DNA from: a virus
DNA: 37,258 nucleotides
Direction: 5' to 3' (one strand)
Virus record (IMG/VR): IMGVR_UViG_3300005854_000008
Location: 1-37,258 of that record
Shown: positions 25,489 through 32,015 of the stretch, piece after piece
Position numbering within the stretch: the first letter of the stretch is position 1
Layout: each line of letters begins with the position of its first letter
Notes under the pieces: generated by a model
Seen by the model: the letters and a program-made list of their open reading frames with translations, nothing else
Told to the model about the DNA's origin: nothing
Databases searched by the model: none
Program-made: the position numbers and the translations under genes

Positions 25489-26247
25489 TCACATTTCCTT
25501 TGCTTCTTTTTTAATTGTTATTACTTTCTTTTTTACATCATTCATCCGCTCAAACTCTACAATCTTAAACCGTCCATACTTCGCTCCCCGCCATCCACTT
25601 TTCCCCCAAACCTCTCCTCTTGCAAAAATATCTAAAACTTGCTTATCCGTAAGCTTCCCAGCGTAAACTTTCACTACAAACTCCTGCTCAAGTGGTAAAT
25701 CCAACATCTCAGACCATACAATTGTCACAATATACTGTCCATGTGCCCACGACCGTAAAGACCGTGAAAGCAAACTATCAGGCTCCTTGATCGGCTCACC
25801 GTTCCTTTTGTAAAGAATAAAGAAATCTCTTCGATAATCCCCCGTCTCCTCAACGGGGCAAATATCCACATATTTTGAAATCTGATTTTTCAATGCTCCA
25901 GAAAAATATTGCAAAGCAACTTCTTTCATAAAACCTTTAATTTGATAATGCAGATCAGCCAGATAACCCTCGCTAGTCCTTGCAAAGATTTGAAGCCTAC
26001 TCTTTTGCTCTTCCTCGCTGATCCTCATCTCCTCTTTCATTTCCAAGTCCACTTTCAATCTCTCAATTTCTTTTTCAATAAGCATTTTTTGTTCCTCGTT
26101 TTTTAACCGCTTTAGTTGCCTCTCAAGTTTCTCAAGCTCCTTCTCAGCCTTCTTAAGAATATACTGCTGAGCCAAATCAGATGCGGGGTTCAAAGCTAAA
26201 ACGGGAGTTAAATAACTAATCCGAACATAATACCTATCGATTTGCAT
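25489..26247 (-). CDS. Conserved phage protein of unknown function (RAMP-like C-terminus)
   Basis: A 252-residue protein: an N-terminal beta segment (VRISYLTPVLALNPAS), a charged coiled coil (~residues 28-85), a segment YLADLHYQIKGFMKEVALQY, and the C-terminal WGKSGWRGAKYGRFKIVEFE. I recall similarly organised hypothetical proteins in Firmicutes phages (a PVLGTNP-like start, a YQIKGFFKEA-like middle and a GRF.v..fe end). The GRF-type end recalls RAMP-fold proteins, but this is not established. ATG 26247, not GTG 26256, follows the GGAGGTGGGGGCT site. Confidence 0.65.
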   Translation of the reverse strand: MQIDRYYVRISYLTPVLALNPASDLAQQYILKKAEKELEKLERQLKRLKNEEQKMLIEKEIERLKVDLEMKEEMRISEEEQKSRLQIFARTSEGYLADLHYQIKGFMKEVALQYFSGALKNQISKYVDICPVEETGDYRRDFFILYKRNGEPIKEPDSLLSRSLRSWAHGQYIVTIVWSEMLDLPLEQEFVVKVYAGKLTDKQVLDIFARGEVWGKSGWRGAKYGRFKIVEFERMNDVKKKVITIKKEAKEM

Positions 26248-26269
26248 AGCCCCCACCTCCTTTAAGTTT

Positions 26270-26758
26270 TTAGTTTAACATATTTTTTATCTTTTCTAGC
26301 ACAATGTCAAGAGCACTAAACCAACTTGCTACAAATTCAGCATTTTCACCAAATAGAAAGAACAAAATCGAATCCCGCATGACCTCTACCCCATGTCGCT
26401 CAGCTATCATTTGCATGTATTCAATAAACTGCCTTTCAAACTTTTCAACTACTATACTCTTTTTAGCCCGCTGTAATTCCTCAGGTAATAACCCAACAAG
26501 TAAAAGAAACCATAGACTTTCAGAATGCTTTACCTCAATAAAATACATCATGCACAATCTTACAAGTAACGCTAAAAACTCTTCATCCGTCAACTTATTC
26601 CTATCTTTAAAATATTTGATAATCGGCTCAAAACACGCATGCTCAAACGACCTTGCGGAATGATTAAAACCAAAATTTTGTAAAATTTCTAAAACTTTCT
26701 GAGCGTCAACATTTTCAAACTTTTTGATTGCTTGAGATACAAGCTCCTTATCAACCAT
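26270..26758 (-). CDS. Hypothetical early protein beside AcrIII-1
   Basis: A 162-residue, mostly helical protein with no known motif (one HSARSFEHACFEPI segment). It shares the cluster's repeated leader, CTCAAAGGAGGTGGGGTTATG. Located between AcrIII-1 and another early gene, it is a candidate anti-defence or host-takeover protein by position only. Confidence 0.65.
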   Translation of the reverse strand: MVDKELVSQAIKKFENVDAQKVLEILQNFGFNHSARSFEHACFEPIIKYFKDRNKLTDEEFLALLVRLCMMYFIEVKHSESLWFLLLVGLLPEELQRAKKSIVVEKFERQFIEYMQMIAERHGVEVMRDSILFFLFGENAEFVASWFSALDIVLEKIKNMLN

Positions 26759-26783
26759 AACCCCACCTCCTTTGAGTTTTATT

Positions 26784-27116
26784 TTAACTAACCATGCTCA
26801 AGACAAATTCATATTCGAGTTGCCTTAGTTCCTCTTCGGTCAATACTCGACCCTCAGGTAATCGTGTCTTCAAAACAAAATGAATCGCCATGTCTCCTTG
26901 CCTTAGTTTGACCGCAATCCGATTGTAAGGAATGTCTATCTTCAAAAGCTCACTCAGGAGCCTTGCCGTAGATTCATGACCTACCGCTGAGATAAATTTT
27001 GACTCTAATAAAAGTTCCCTTGCTTCCTTCAGTCCAATTTTTCTCAATAACACAGTATAACTATACCGCTCTTCAAAATCAACTGGAATAATCAACGAAT
27101 TAAGCACATAAAGCAT
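26784..27116 (-). CDS. acrIII-1: AcrIII-1 anti-CRISPR ring nuclease (DUF1874)
   Basis: A 110-residue protein matching the DUF1874 pattern throughout: MLYVLNSLIIP at the start, FISAVGHESTARLLSELLK in the middle, IPYNRIAVKLRQGD, and TRLPEGRVLTEEEL near the end. Members degrade cyclic tetra-adenylate (cA4), the second messenger made by type III CRISPR effectors, and so block Csm6/Can-type defence. The active-site His is at residue 47, Arg at 66 and 85 and Glu at 88, the positions I recall for the SIRV1 enzyme. It implies hosts with a cA4-signalling type III CRISPR system. It lies in an early operon, so it would be made soon after infection. Confidence 0.9.
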   Translation of the reverse strand: MLYVLNSLIIPVDFEERYSYTVLLRKIGLKEARELLLESKFISAVGHESTARLLSELLKIDIPYNRIAVKLRQGDMAIHFVLKTRLPEGRVLTEEELRQLEYEFVLSMVS

Positions 27117-27131
27117 AATCTCACCTCCTTT

Positions 27132-27344
27132 TTAGTTTGCTTCATTGTCTATAATTTTTACTTCATAATTTAATTTCACAATAAATTCTATTCCTTCATC
27201 TATACAATCAAGCTCATTTTCATTGACTTTTTTTACATCCCAATCTATAAAATGTTCACAAGGATTCTCGACCTCAAAAAACTCACTACAAACTACACAA
27301 TAATAAAAGATACGGTTCTTACAAACCAATCCCTTTACTATCAT
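27132..27344 (-). CDS. Small protein with likely zinc site
   Basis: A 70-residue acidic protein; CxxC (VVCSEFF preceded by YYC) and CEHF could bind zinc. It follows a GGAGAGGG site and precedes AcrIII-1 by 15 bases. Function unknown; a host-interaction role is possible from position. Confidence 0.55.
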   Translation of the reverse strand: MIVKGLVCKNRIFYYCVVCSEFFEVENPCEHFIDWDVKKVNENELDCIDEGIEFIVKLNYEVKIIDNEAN

Positions 27345-27359
27345 GTTCCCTCTCCTTGC

Positions 27360-27488
27360 TTATTTTTTAATTAATCGCTTTATCTTCCGCCAAAGTTTCC
27401 ACAAAAAATTCGGTTGCTTTAGTTCTCTCCTTTTTAAAAACATCAACCGATTATTTAGCAAAACAGTAATATACCTAGGCTCTGCCAT
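27360..27488 (-). CDS. 42-residue basic microprotein
   Basis: ATG 27488 lies two bases after the stop of the upstream gene, whose last codons (AAAAGGAGGGGGTAA) form its ribosome site. The product begins MAEPRYITVLLNN and ends in a strongly basic Lys/Arg/Trp tail, so it could bind nucleic acid or membranes. Tight packing and a strong site support a real gene. Its start resembles that of the 20-residue ORF at 27749 (MAESRF). Confidence 0.6.
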   Translation of the reverse strand: MAEPRYITVLLNNRLMFLKRRELKQPNFLWKLWRKIKRLIKK

Positions 27489-27490
27489 CG

Positions 27491-27676
27491 TTACCCCCTC
27501 CTTTTAGATTTTATTCTAAGTTTTTTGAAAACCAAATTCCTGATTTGATCTTCAGACCAACCACGCCATAGTTGCCTACCCTTTTCAGTAAACAAAAGCT
27601 CAAATAAACATCCTTCTTCAATCGCTCGCTCAATAATCTGCTCAAGACACGATTCAGGAAAAGCTCGATTTGCCAT
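27491..27676 (-). CDS. Small basic hypothetical protein
   Basis: A 61-residue protein, helical, with a central Trp-rich segment (RQLWRGWSEDQ) and a basic C-terminus (KSKRRG) that doubles as the next gene's ribosome-binding site. TGAGGTA precedes its ATG. Function unknown. Confidence 0.6.
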   Translation of the reverse strand: MANRAFPESCLEQIIERAIEEGCLFELLFTEKGRQLWRGWSEDQIRNLVFKKLRIKSKRRG

Positions 27677-27686
27677 AGTTTTACCT

Positions 27687-27749
27687 CAGTTGATTTTTGC
27701 TAAAGTTGTATTATAATATTTTTGAAGCGTTAAATCTACTCTCCGCCAT
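27687..27749 (-). CDS. 20-residue micro-ORF
   Basis: ATG 27749 sits behind a strong GGAGGCGGGGTT site of the same kind as its neighbours, giving 20 codons (MAESRFNASKYY then NTTLAKIN) and a TGA that runs into the next gene's ribosome site. The start MAESRF resembles MAEPRY at 27488, so it may be a microprotein, a leader peptide, or the remnant of a duplicate gene. Confidence 0.4.
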
Positions 27750-27772
27750 AACCCCGCCTCCTCTATCCTGAG

Positions 27773-27795
27773 CCCCGCACCGTTGAGGTGCGGGG
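27773..27795. promoter_or_regulatory. Strong GC hairpin between early genes
   Basis: CCCCGCACC (27773-27781) pairs perfectly with GGTGCGGGG (27787-27795) around a 5-base loop. There is no T-run on either side in either direction, so it is not a standard intrinsic terminator. It lies just after the 385-residue gene and before the micro-ORF in the leftward message, and could limit readthrough, block exonucleases or mark a processing site. Confidence 0.6.
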
Positions 27796-27802
27796 TCTAA
27801 AA

Positions 27803-28960
27803 TTAGTCATGACTCGAAACAAAGGTTAAACATACATACTCATTCTTAGAAGACAACTCTAAAATTCCATGCTCAGGATGAAAGATTTTGATTGTAGAAT
27901 TAGTATCTATCGGTTGCAAAATGTTATTTTCTAACTTAGCATTTTCAAAAGTAATTTTGTTAAACTGTTCAGCTCTTGCATAATTAAATTCTTCAGATAA
28001 AACTTCAAAATAAGAACTATCAATCGGCACAAATAAGATATCTCCTAATCTGTAATCCAAAAAAACATCAAGCAATTTATTCAAGAAACGATAATCACGA
28101 TGCACAGTCATTGAAAGTTGCCGATGCAAAATCTCTTTATACTGTTCATAACCAACAATATTGAAACAACAAGGACTATACTCTTTTATATAGTAAACAA
28201 CAGCTTTGTTTTGTTTTTCATCATAAGAATAAATTATAGACAAAGTCTTCGTTAATCGTATCTCAACTCGGTTTGAAAACTCATATTTAATATAGTTCAA
28301 TTTTTTCGGTATCTTGAATTCAATATCTTTCAGCTTAAACACAGAAGTAAAACAATTAGCAAACTCTGTAATTGTCGCATTATGAGGTAATACAATTGTC
28401 CGAGATCTTTTATATGCTTTAAATAAAGGTAATAAATCAGCAAACTCAGGATAGAACTCGACATCTTTAATATCAACATCAATAAATAATCTGTATTTTC
28501 TAACAAGATTGGCTCTTAGTAACTTCACAATTGTGGGAATGTCAGTTGCCTGTATTAAGTATTCAGGTTTTTTCTTTAATTCTTCAATTTTAATCTTCAA
28601 ATCATCATCTAGCTCGACTGTCCGAGGTAACGGATAAAAATCGTCCCATCCTCCACAAGTCACATGGTTATAAATCCTAAACTTTTTAGAATAGAATGTC
28701 CTTGCTCCAGACATTCCCCAATAAATTGTTTCCCAGTCATCTACCAAGTCGTGAATAATTGAACCTTTTTCAGAATTTCCGAAACCATCAATAATTAAAT
28801 ACTTTCGAGAACCTAAAATAACTTCAAAAACTACCCAAAACCCAGACCGATGCCTACGATTTTGACATTCCGCTATAGTTTTGCAATAACGACAATAAAA
28901 AGATTTCAAAACAGGTCTTATTACAAGATCATTACCATCAATTTTAGCTACCCTGAGCAT
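27803..28960 (-). CDS. Hypothetical 385-residue early protein
   Basis: The largest early gene of unknown function. Near the N-terminus, FYCRYCKTIAEC offers a CxxC...C metal-binding site; a C/W/G-rich part follows (HVTCGGWDDFYPLPR). The second half mixes strands and helices with CC near residue 270. It has the cluster's strong GGAGGTGGGGTT site. No known nuclease, kinase or ligase motif could be identified. By position it may act on host defence or transcription. Confidence 0.65.
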   Translation of the reverse strand: MLRVAKIDGNDLVIRPVLKSFYCRYCKTIAECQNRRHRSGFWVVFEVILGSRKYLIIDGFGNSEKGSIIHDLVDDWETIYWGMSGARTFYSKKFRIYNHVTCGGWDDFYPLPRTVELDDDLKIKIEELKKKPEYLIQATDIPTIVKLLRANLVRKYRLFIDVDIKDVEFYPEFADLLPLFKAYKRSRTIVLPHNATITEFANCFTSVFKLKDIEFKIPKKLNYIKYEFSNRVEIRLTKTLSIIYSYDEKQNKAVVYYIKEYSPCCFNIVGYEQYKEILHRQLSMTVHRDYRFLNKLLDVFLDYRLGDILFVPIDSSYFEVLSEEFNYARAEQFNKITFENAKLENNILQPIDTNSTIKIFHPEHGILELSSKNEYVCLTFVSSHD

Positions 28961-28994
28961 AACCCCACCTCCTTAAGTTTTTTTTTAAATACAC

Positions 28995-29327
28995 TTAATA
29001 ATAAAGCTTCTTCAGTTCTTCTCTTCTTGTTTCTGAAACTTTCATCGCTAATTCTTTCACATAATTTAAAAGCTCTTCATCTAATCTTAGTTTTTCTTCA
29101 TACGATAAACTATCATAAAACTCATCACCATCAAAAATCGTAGACAACCACGACCCCCAAGACCATCCCCACGACCTCTCAGGGGACCTTATATATCGCT
29201 GAAATACTAAATAAGCACATTCTTCTTTTGAATAATTCGTCCATTGTTCATAAGGCAATACGTTTAAGACTAATTTTTCAAACCATTCCTCAATTGTAAG
29301 TTTGTCCTTAATTGTAAATTTGACCAT
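28995..29327 (-). CDS. Hypothetical early protein
   Basis: A 110-residue acidic, helical protein with a Trp/Ser/Gly segment (SWGWSWGSWL). ATG 29327, behind GGAGGTGGTGGCT, is preferred over GTG 29336. Function unknown. Confidence 0.6.
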   Translation of the reverse strand: MVKFTIKDKLTIEEWFEKLVLNVLPYEQWTNYSKEECAYLVFQRYIRSPERSWGWSWGSWLSTIFDGDEFYDSLSYEEKLRLDEELLNYVKELAMKVSETRREELKKLYY

Positions 29328-29359
29328 AGCCACCACCTCCTTTTTGGTTTTTTTCTACA

Positions 29360-29551
29360 CTATAAGCTAATACATTTTTTTAAATTGTCAAGATTTTTAT
29401 CAAATTCGATTTCAATTTCTTTCTTTTTATAAGCTTCTAGACATTCTTCAATAAATTCTTGAAGTGTTTTTTCATCAAAAAACATAATTTCTAAACTTAT
29501 GAATTTCTTCTCCAAATCCATGTCTTTAATCTTAATTTTCGCTACCTTCAT
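29360..29551 (-). CDS. First leftward early gene, hypothetical
   Basis: A 63-residue, Lys/Glu-rich helical protein (MKVAKIKIKDMDLEKKF). It is the first gene after the origin-like region, 35 bases downstream of a good promoter, with AAGGGGGT before its start. Possible early regulator; no family recognised. Confidence 0.6.
   Translation of the reverse strand: MKVAKIKIKDMDLEKKFISLEIMFFDEKTLQEFIEECLEAYKKKEIEIEFDKNLDNLKKCISL
29364..29391 (-). promoter_or_regulatory. Weak leftward promoter candidate
   Basis: Minus-strand TTGACA (29386-29391), 16 bases, then TAGCTT (29364-29369). The ATGTAT before the -10 resembles the ATGTGT of the two other early promoters, but the -10 box is poor. Confidence 0.35.
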
Positions 29552-29585
29552 AACCCTTACCCCCTTCTTTGTTTTTCTACATACA

Positions 29586-29613
29586 AAGATAACACATATT
29601 TTTAAAATGTCAA
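29586..29613 (-). promoter_or_regulatory. Early leftward promoter
   Basis: Minus-strand TTGACA (29608-29613), a 16-base spacer ending in ATGTGT, and TATCTT (29586-29591). The same spacing and ATGTGT are found in the promoter at 25053. It would drive the whole early/replication unit. Confidence 0.7.
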
Positions 29614-29665
29614 GTATCCCCTGTAAACTAGATTTTTCAAGCCTTGCAAGACATTAAATTTTAGA

Positions 29666-29779
29666 TTAAACCCATAACCAAACTCATAAACCCTAAACCC
29701 ATAAATCCAGACCTATAAACCTAGACCCAAATCTAGATCCAGATCTATAAACTTAAACCCATATTCATAAACCTAAACT
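29666..29779. repeat. Degenerate TAAACCC-type repeats
   Basis: About 115 bases contain at least eight irregular copies of a TAAACC(C/T) motif (such as CATAAACCCTAAACCCATAA), with CTAGA/AGATC words between. The arrangement is telomere-like in look only. It lies at the left side of the origin-like region and may be a protein-binding or unwinding element. Confidence 0.5.
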
Positions 29780-29834
29780 TGATTTCGAAACTCAACTACA
29801 AAAATATAATACAAAATTGAAAAATGTATGAATA

Positions 29835-29850
29835 AATAATACGTATTATT
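29835..29850. repeat. Perfect 16-bp palindrome
   Basis: AATAATACGTATTATT is a perfect palindrome centred on CG, between the TAAACCC repeats and the large inverted repeat. A dimeric regulator could bind it. Confidence 0.5.
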
Positions 29851-29871
29851 AATTTGTAATTCGTAGCACGA

Positions 29872-30066
29872 TTAGAATTGTTATTAATTTAGAATAATTC
29901 TAAGGAAGGTGAGTTAATGAAAAATGATTTTTCGAGAAAATTTTTTTTTAGAAAAACCCTTGTTAACATTTGTTAACGACCCTTGTAAAAAATTTTTTTA
30001 TAGCCGATTTTCATTTTTCATTAACTCACCGACTTTAGAATAATTCTAAATTAAAAATCATTCTAA
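29872..30066. repeat. 56-bp inverted repeat with two 7-1-7 palindromes
   Basis: Left arm 29872-29927 and right arm 30011-30066 match in reverse at 50 of 56 positions by hand, around an 83-base centre holding two GTTAAC sites (29962 and 29972) and runs of A and T. Each arm contains TTAGAATAATTCTAA (29889-29903 and 30035-30049), a 7-1-7 palindrome with the layout of Fur/PerR boxes, and at its outer end the related TTAGAATTGTT-like word 17 bases away. Each arm also carries GGTGAGTTAATGAAAAATGA facing inward; on the left this opens a 19-codon frame (29917-29976). No target duplication flanks it. Confidence 0.75.
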
Positions 30067-30233
30067 CATACATCCATCCCTGCTAAGTCTCGTCAGTCAA
30101 GCCTCACAAGCCACGCCATTTCTTTCTATTCTTGATTAATTTATAGATTTTTATTTTTTTCAATTTATAAACTATTCAATATTGAACTTTTCATTCGTAA
30201 TCCGTTAACAATTTTGTTTAATTTTCGATAAAT

Positions 30234-30327
30234 CGATAAGTATCGTTGTTTATAAATTTAAAAGTTTATTTCTTTACTAAACAAATTTGTTTATAAATTT
30301 ACTTGTTTACTTAACGATAAGCGTTAA
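30234..30327. repeat. Paired small palindromes with CGATAAG core
   Basis: CGATAAGTATCG (30234-30245) and TTAACGATAAGCGTTAA (30311-30327) are short palindromes sharing CGATAAG, separated by AT-rich sequence containing two copies of TTGTTTATAAATTTA (30246 and 30288). The stretch could be a melting or initiator-binding element beside the 17-bp array. Confidence 0.45.
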
Positions 30328-30369
30328 GTTTTGTGATAAATAAATAAATTTATCGATTTTTCAACAATT

Positions 30370-30743
30370 GGTTAGAATTGTTTTAAGTTGCGAATTGTTT
30401 CAAGGTTAGAATTGTTTTAAGTTACGGACTGTTACAAGGTTAAAATTGTTTTGAATTACGAATCAATGTGGGGTTAAAATTGTTTTAAATTACGAATTGT
30501 TGCAAGATCAAAATTGTTTCGGGCTACAAAAAGATTTCAGTTCGGAATTTTTTTGATTTACGAATTGATTTGGGTTTGGAATGATTTGTAAGTCGGTATA
30601 TTTGTAAATTTATAAATTATTTAAGGAAAAAATGGTTTGGTAGTTGAAAAGATTGTTAGATTGTAAAAATTTTAAATTGATAGGCGATTTGGTTTCAAAA
30701 TGGTTTGTGGGTTAGAATTGTTTTAAATTAAGAACCGTTTTGT
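30370..30743. repeat. Array of 22 in-phase 17-bp repeats (putative origin iterons)
   Basis: The consensus GGTTAGAATTGTTTTAA recurs every 17 bp, with odd units closer to it and even units reading GTTACGAATTGTTNCAA, so a 34-bp period is also seen. Best copies start at 30370, 30404, 30438, 30472 and 30710. The copy at 30710 lies exactly 340 bp after the first; units from 30608 to 30709 are degenerate (about 9-11 matches of 17). The same motif is present at both ends of the 56-bp inverted repeat. Tandem binding sites in a gene-free region beside the early promoters fit a replication origin. Confidence 0.75.
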
Positions 30744-30759
30744 TTTGAAAATTTTTGCA

Positions 30760-30838
30760 GGGTCGGATTGTGAAAAGCCCCAGAGGGGGTCGGCGCCCCT
30801 CGTGGCTAGTTCACCCAGGGGGTCGGGGTATGGGGTCA
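30760..30838. other. GC-rich patch with repeated GGGGTCGG
   Basis: In otherwise very AT-rich DNA, GGGTCGG occurs at 30760, 30787 and 30820 and GGGTC at 30833. GAGGGG (30783-30788) pairs with CCCCTC (30796-30801) around a 7-base loop, and the end has three G-runs within 18 bases. It is just upstream of the methyltransferase promoter. It may be a protein-binding site, a structured origin element or a packaging-related site. Confidence 0.5.
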
Positions 30839-30842
30839 TTGA

Positions 30843-30870
30843 TTGAAAAGTTTATAAATTGATTTATAAT
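30843..30870 (+). promoter_or_regulatory. Promoter of the methyltransferase gene
   Basis: TTGAAA (30843-30848), 16-base spacer, TATAAT (30865-30870). ATG 30880 starts nine bases after the -10 box with no ribosome site, so the message would be essentially leaderless. Confidence 0.6.
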
Positions 30871-30879
30871 GTTTTTAAT

Positions 30880-31368
30880 ATGTTACCTAAACGAAAAGTT
30901 TATAGTGATGATTTTCAAACACCGTGTTGGGTAATTGAGTATTTAGTTCCTTATTTAAAAAAAGAATGGATAATTTGGGAGTGTGCGATGGGTAAAGGAA
31001 ATTTAGTTAGGGCTTTAGAACAAAGAGGATTTAAAGTAATTGGGACAGACATTAAAGATGGTTATGACTTTTTAAAGTGGACACCAAAAAGATTTGATTG
31101 TATAGTAACGAATCCTCCGTATTCGTTGAAAAATGAATTTTTAGAAAGATGTTATGAATTAGGGAAACCTTTTGCATTATTGTTACCATTAACAGCATTA
31201 GAAACTGAACGAAGGCAGAGATTATTTAAGAAATATGGTGTTGAAATAATTGTTTTACCAAAAAGAGTAAATTTTGAAACGCCAAGTGGGAAAGGTTCGG
31301 GTAGTTGGTTCCCTGTGGGTTGGTTTACAAATTGGTTAGGAATTGGTAAGCAATTGATTTTTGTTTAA
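30880..31368 (+). CDS. DNA adenine (or N4-cytosine) methyltransferase
   Basis: A 162-residue single-domain amino-methyltransferase: WECAMGKGNLVRAL (SAM-binding motif I, residues ~33-46), FKVIGTDIKDGYDF (acidic loop) and CIVTNPPYSLK (catalytic NPPY, residues 78-81). It would use SAM to methylate phage or origin DNA against host restriction or for replication control. No separate target-recognition domain is visible. Start 30880 is preferred to TTG 30859, which lies before the promoter -10 box. Confidence 0.85.
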   Translation: MLPKRKVYSDDFQTPCWVIEYLVPYLKKEWIIWECAMGKGNLVRALEQRGFKVIGTDIKDGYDFLKWTPKRFDCIVTNPPYSLKNEFLERCYELGKPFALLLPLTALETERRQRLFKKYGVEIIVLPKRVNFETPSGKGSGSWFPVGWFTNWLGIGKQLIFV

Positions 31369-31385
31369 AGGGTAGGTTTTATTTG

Positions 31386-31610
31386 ATGGGTCGTATTGAT
31401 AGGTCTGGAAGGGAGAATAATATAAGCAAGGTTGTTGATGAATTTATTGATGAGTTATTAGAAGGTGTTCGTAGTGAGATAAGGGACATATTACATGAGG
31501 TTGAGCTTCGTCGTCGGAGCTGGTTAGTTCCATGGTATGTGCATAAATTTTTAGATGATTTAGTGATGCGATTGAGTTTATTATTGGACAGGTTGGGTCG
31601 TAAGTTGTGA
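31386..31610 (+). CDS. Small helical protein downstream of the methyltransferase
   Basis: A 74-residue Arg- and Leu-rich helical protein with alternating charges. It ends in TGA and overlaps the convergent gene by 30 bases. It could bind DNA or partner the methyltransferase; unknown. Confidence 0.55.
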   Translation: MGRIDRSGRENNISKVVDEFIDELLEGVRSEIRDILHEVELRRRSWLVPWYVHKFLDDLVMRLSLLLDRLGRKL

Positions 31611-32015
31611 GGTTTGAGATTTGATTTCATGTTTGATTTGTTCGAGGTCTAATTTATTGATGATGAAAAGGAGAAGGTCTTTTGGGTTGATCTGGTAGGT
31701 TTCTTGGATGTAGTTTAAAAGTTCGAGTGTGATTTTAAGGTCTTCGTTAATTGGTTTAAGTTTAGATTGTTCGAGTGTGTGTAAGGATTGAGTTCGTTCG
31801 ATTAGGTTGACGAGTTTTTCTTTGAAGGAGATAATTTGGTTCAAGTTTTGTAGAGCGAGGTTTAGTTCGGCGTCATCATAGGCAAGTTCCTTTGCTCGGA
31901 TTGCGAAGATATGTTCGAGTTCTTGGCAAGCTTTGAGTAGAGCGGTAAGGATTTTAGGGTCGAGGAGTTCTGGATTTATTTGGTCAAGGGTTATTGGTTG
32001 TTTAGTCTTCTTCAT
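31581..32015 (-). CDS. Portal-linked helical protein (scaffold or chaperone candidate)
   Basis: A 144-residue, almost wholly helical Leu/Gln/Lys-rich protein. Its start overlaps the end of the portal gene by 14 bases, so it is probably co-translated with the portal and may assist portal or head assembly. No known family recognised. Confidence 0.6.
   Translation of the reverse strand: MKKTKQPITLDQINPELLDPKILTALLKACQELEHIFAIRAKELAYDDAELNLALQNLNQIISFKEKLVNLIERTQSLHTLEQSKLKPINEDLKITLELLNYIQETYQINPKDLLLFIINKLDLEQIKHEIKSQTSQLTTQPVQ

Noticed and set aside
27773-27795. Standard intrinsic terminator
   Set aside because: The stem is strong but no U-run follows in either direction.
29872-30066. Miniature transposable element
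   Set aside because: The arms look like terminal inverted repeats, but no target duplication is visible and the same motif fills the nearby array, favouring an origin or operator.
30067-30130. tRNA-like remnant in a locally GC-richer stretch
   Set aside because: No cloverleaf could be folded by hand and no T-arm consensus is present.
30370-30743. CRISPR array
   Set aside because: The repeats are contiguous and degenerate with no unique spacers between them.
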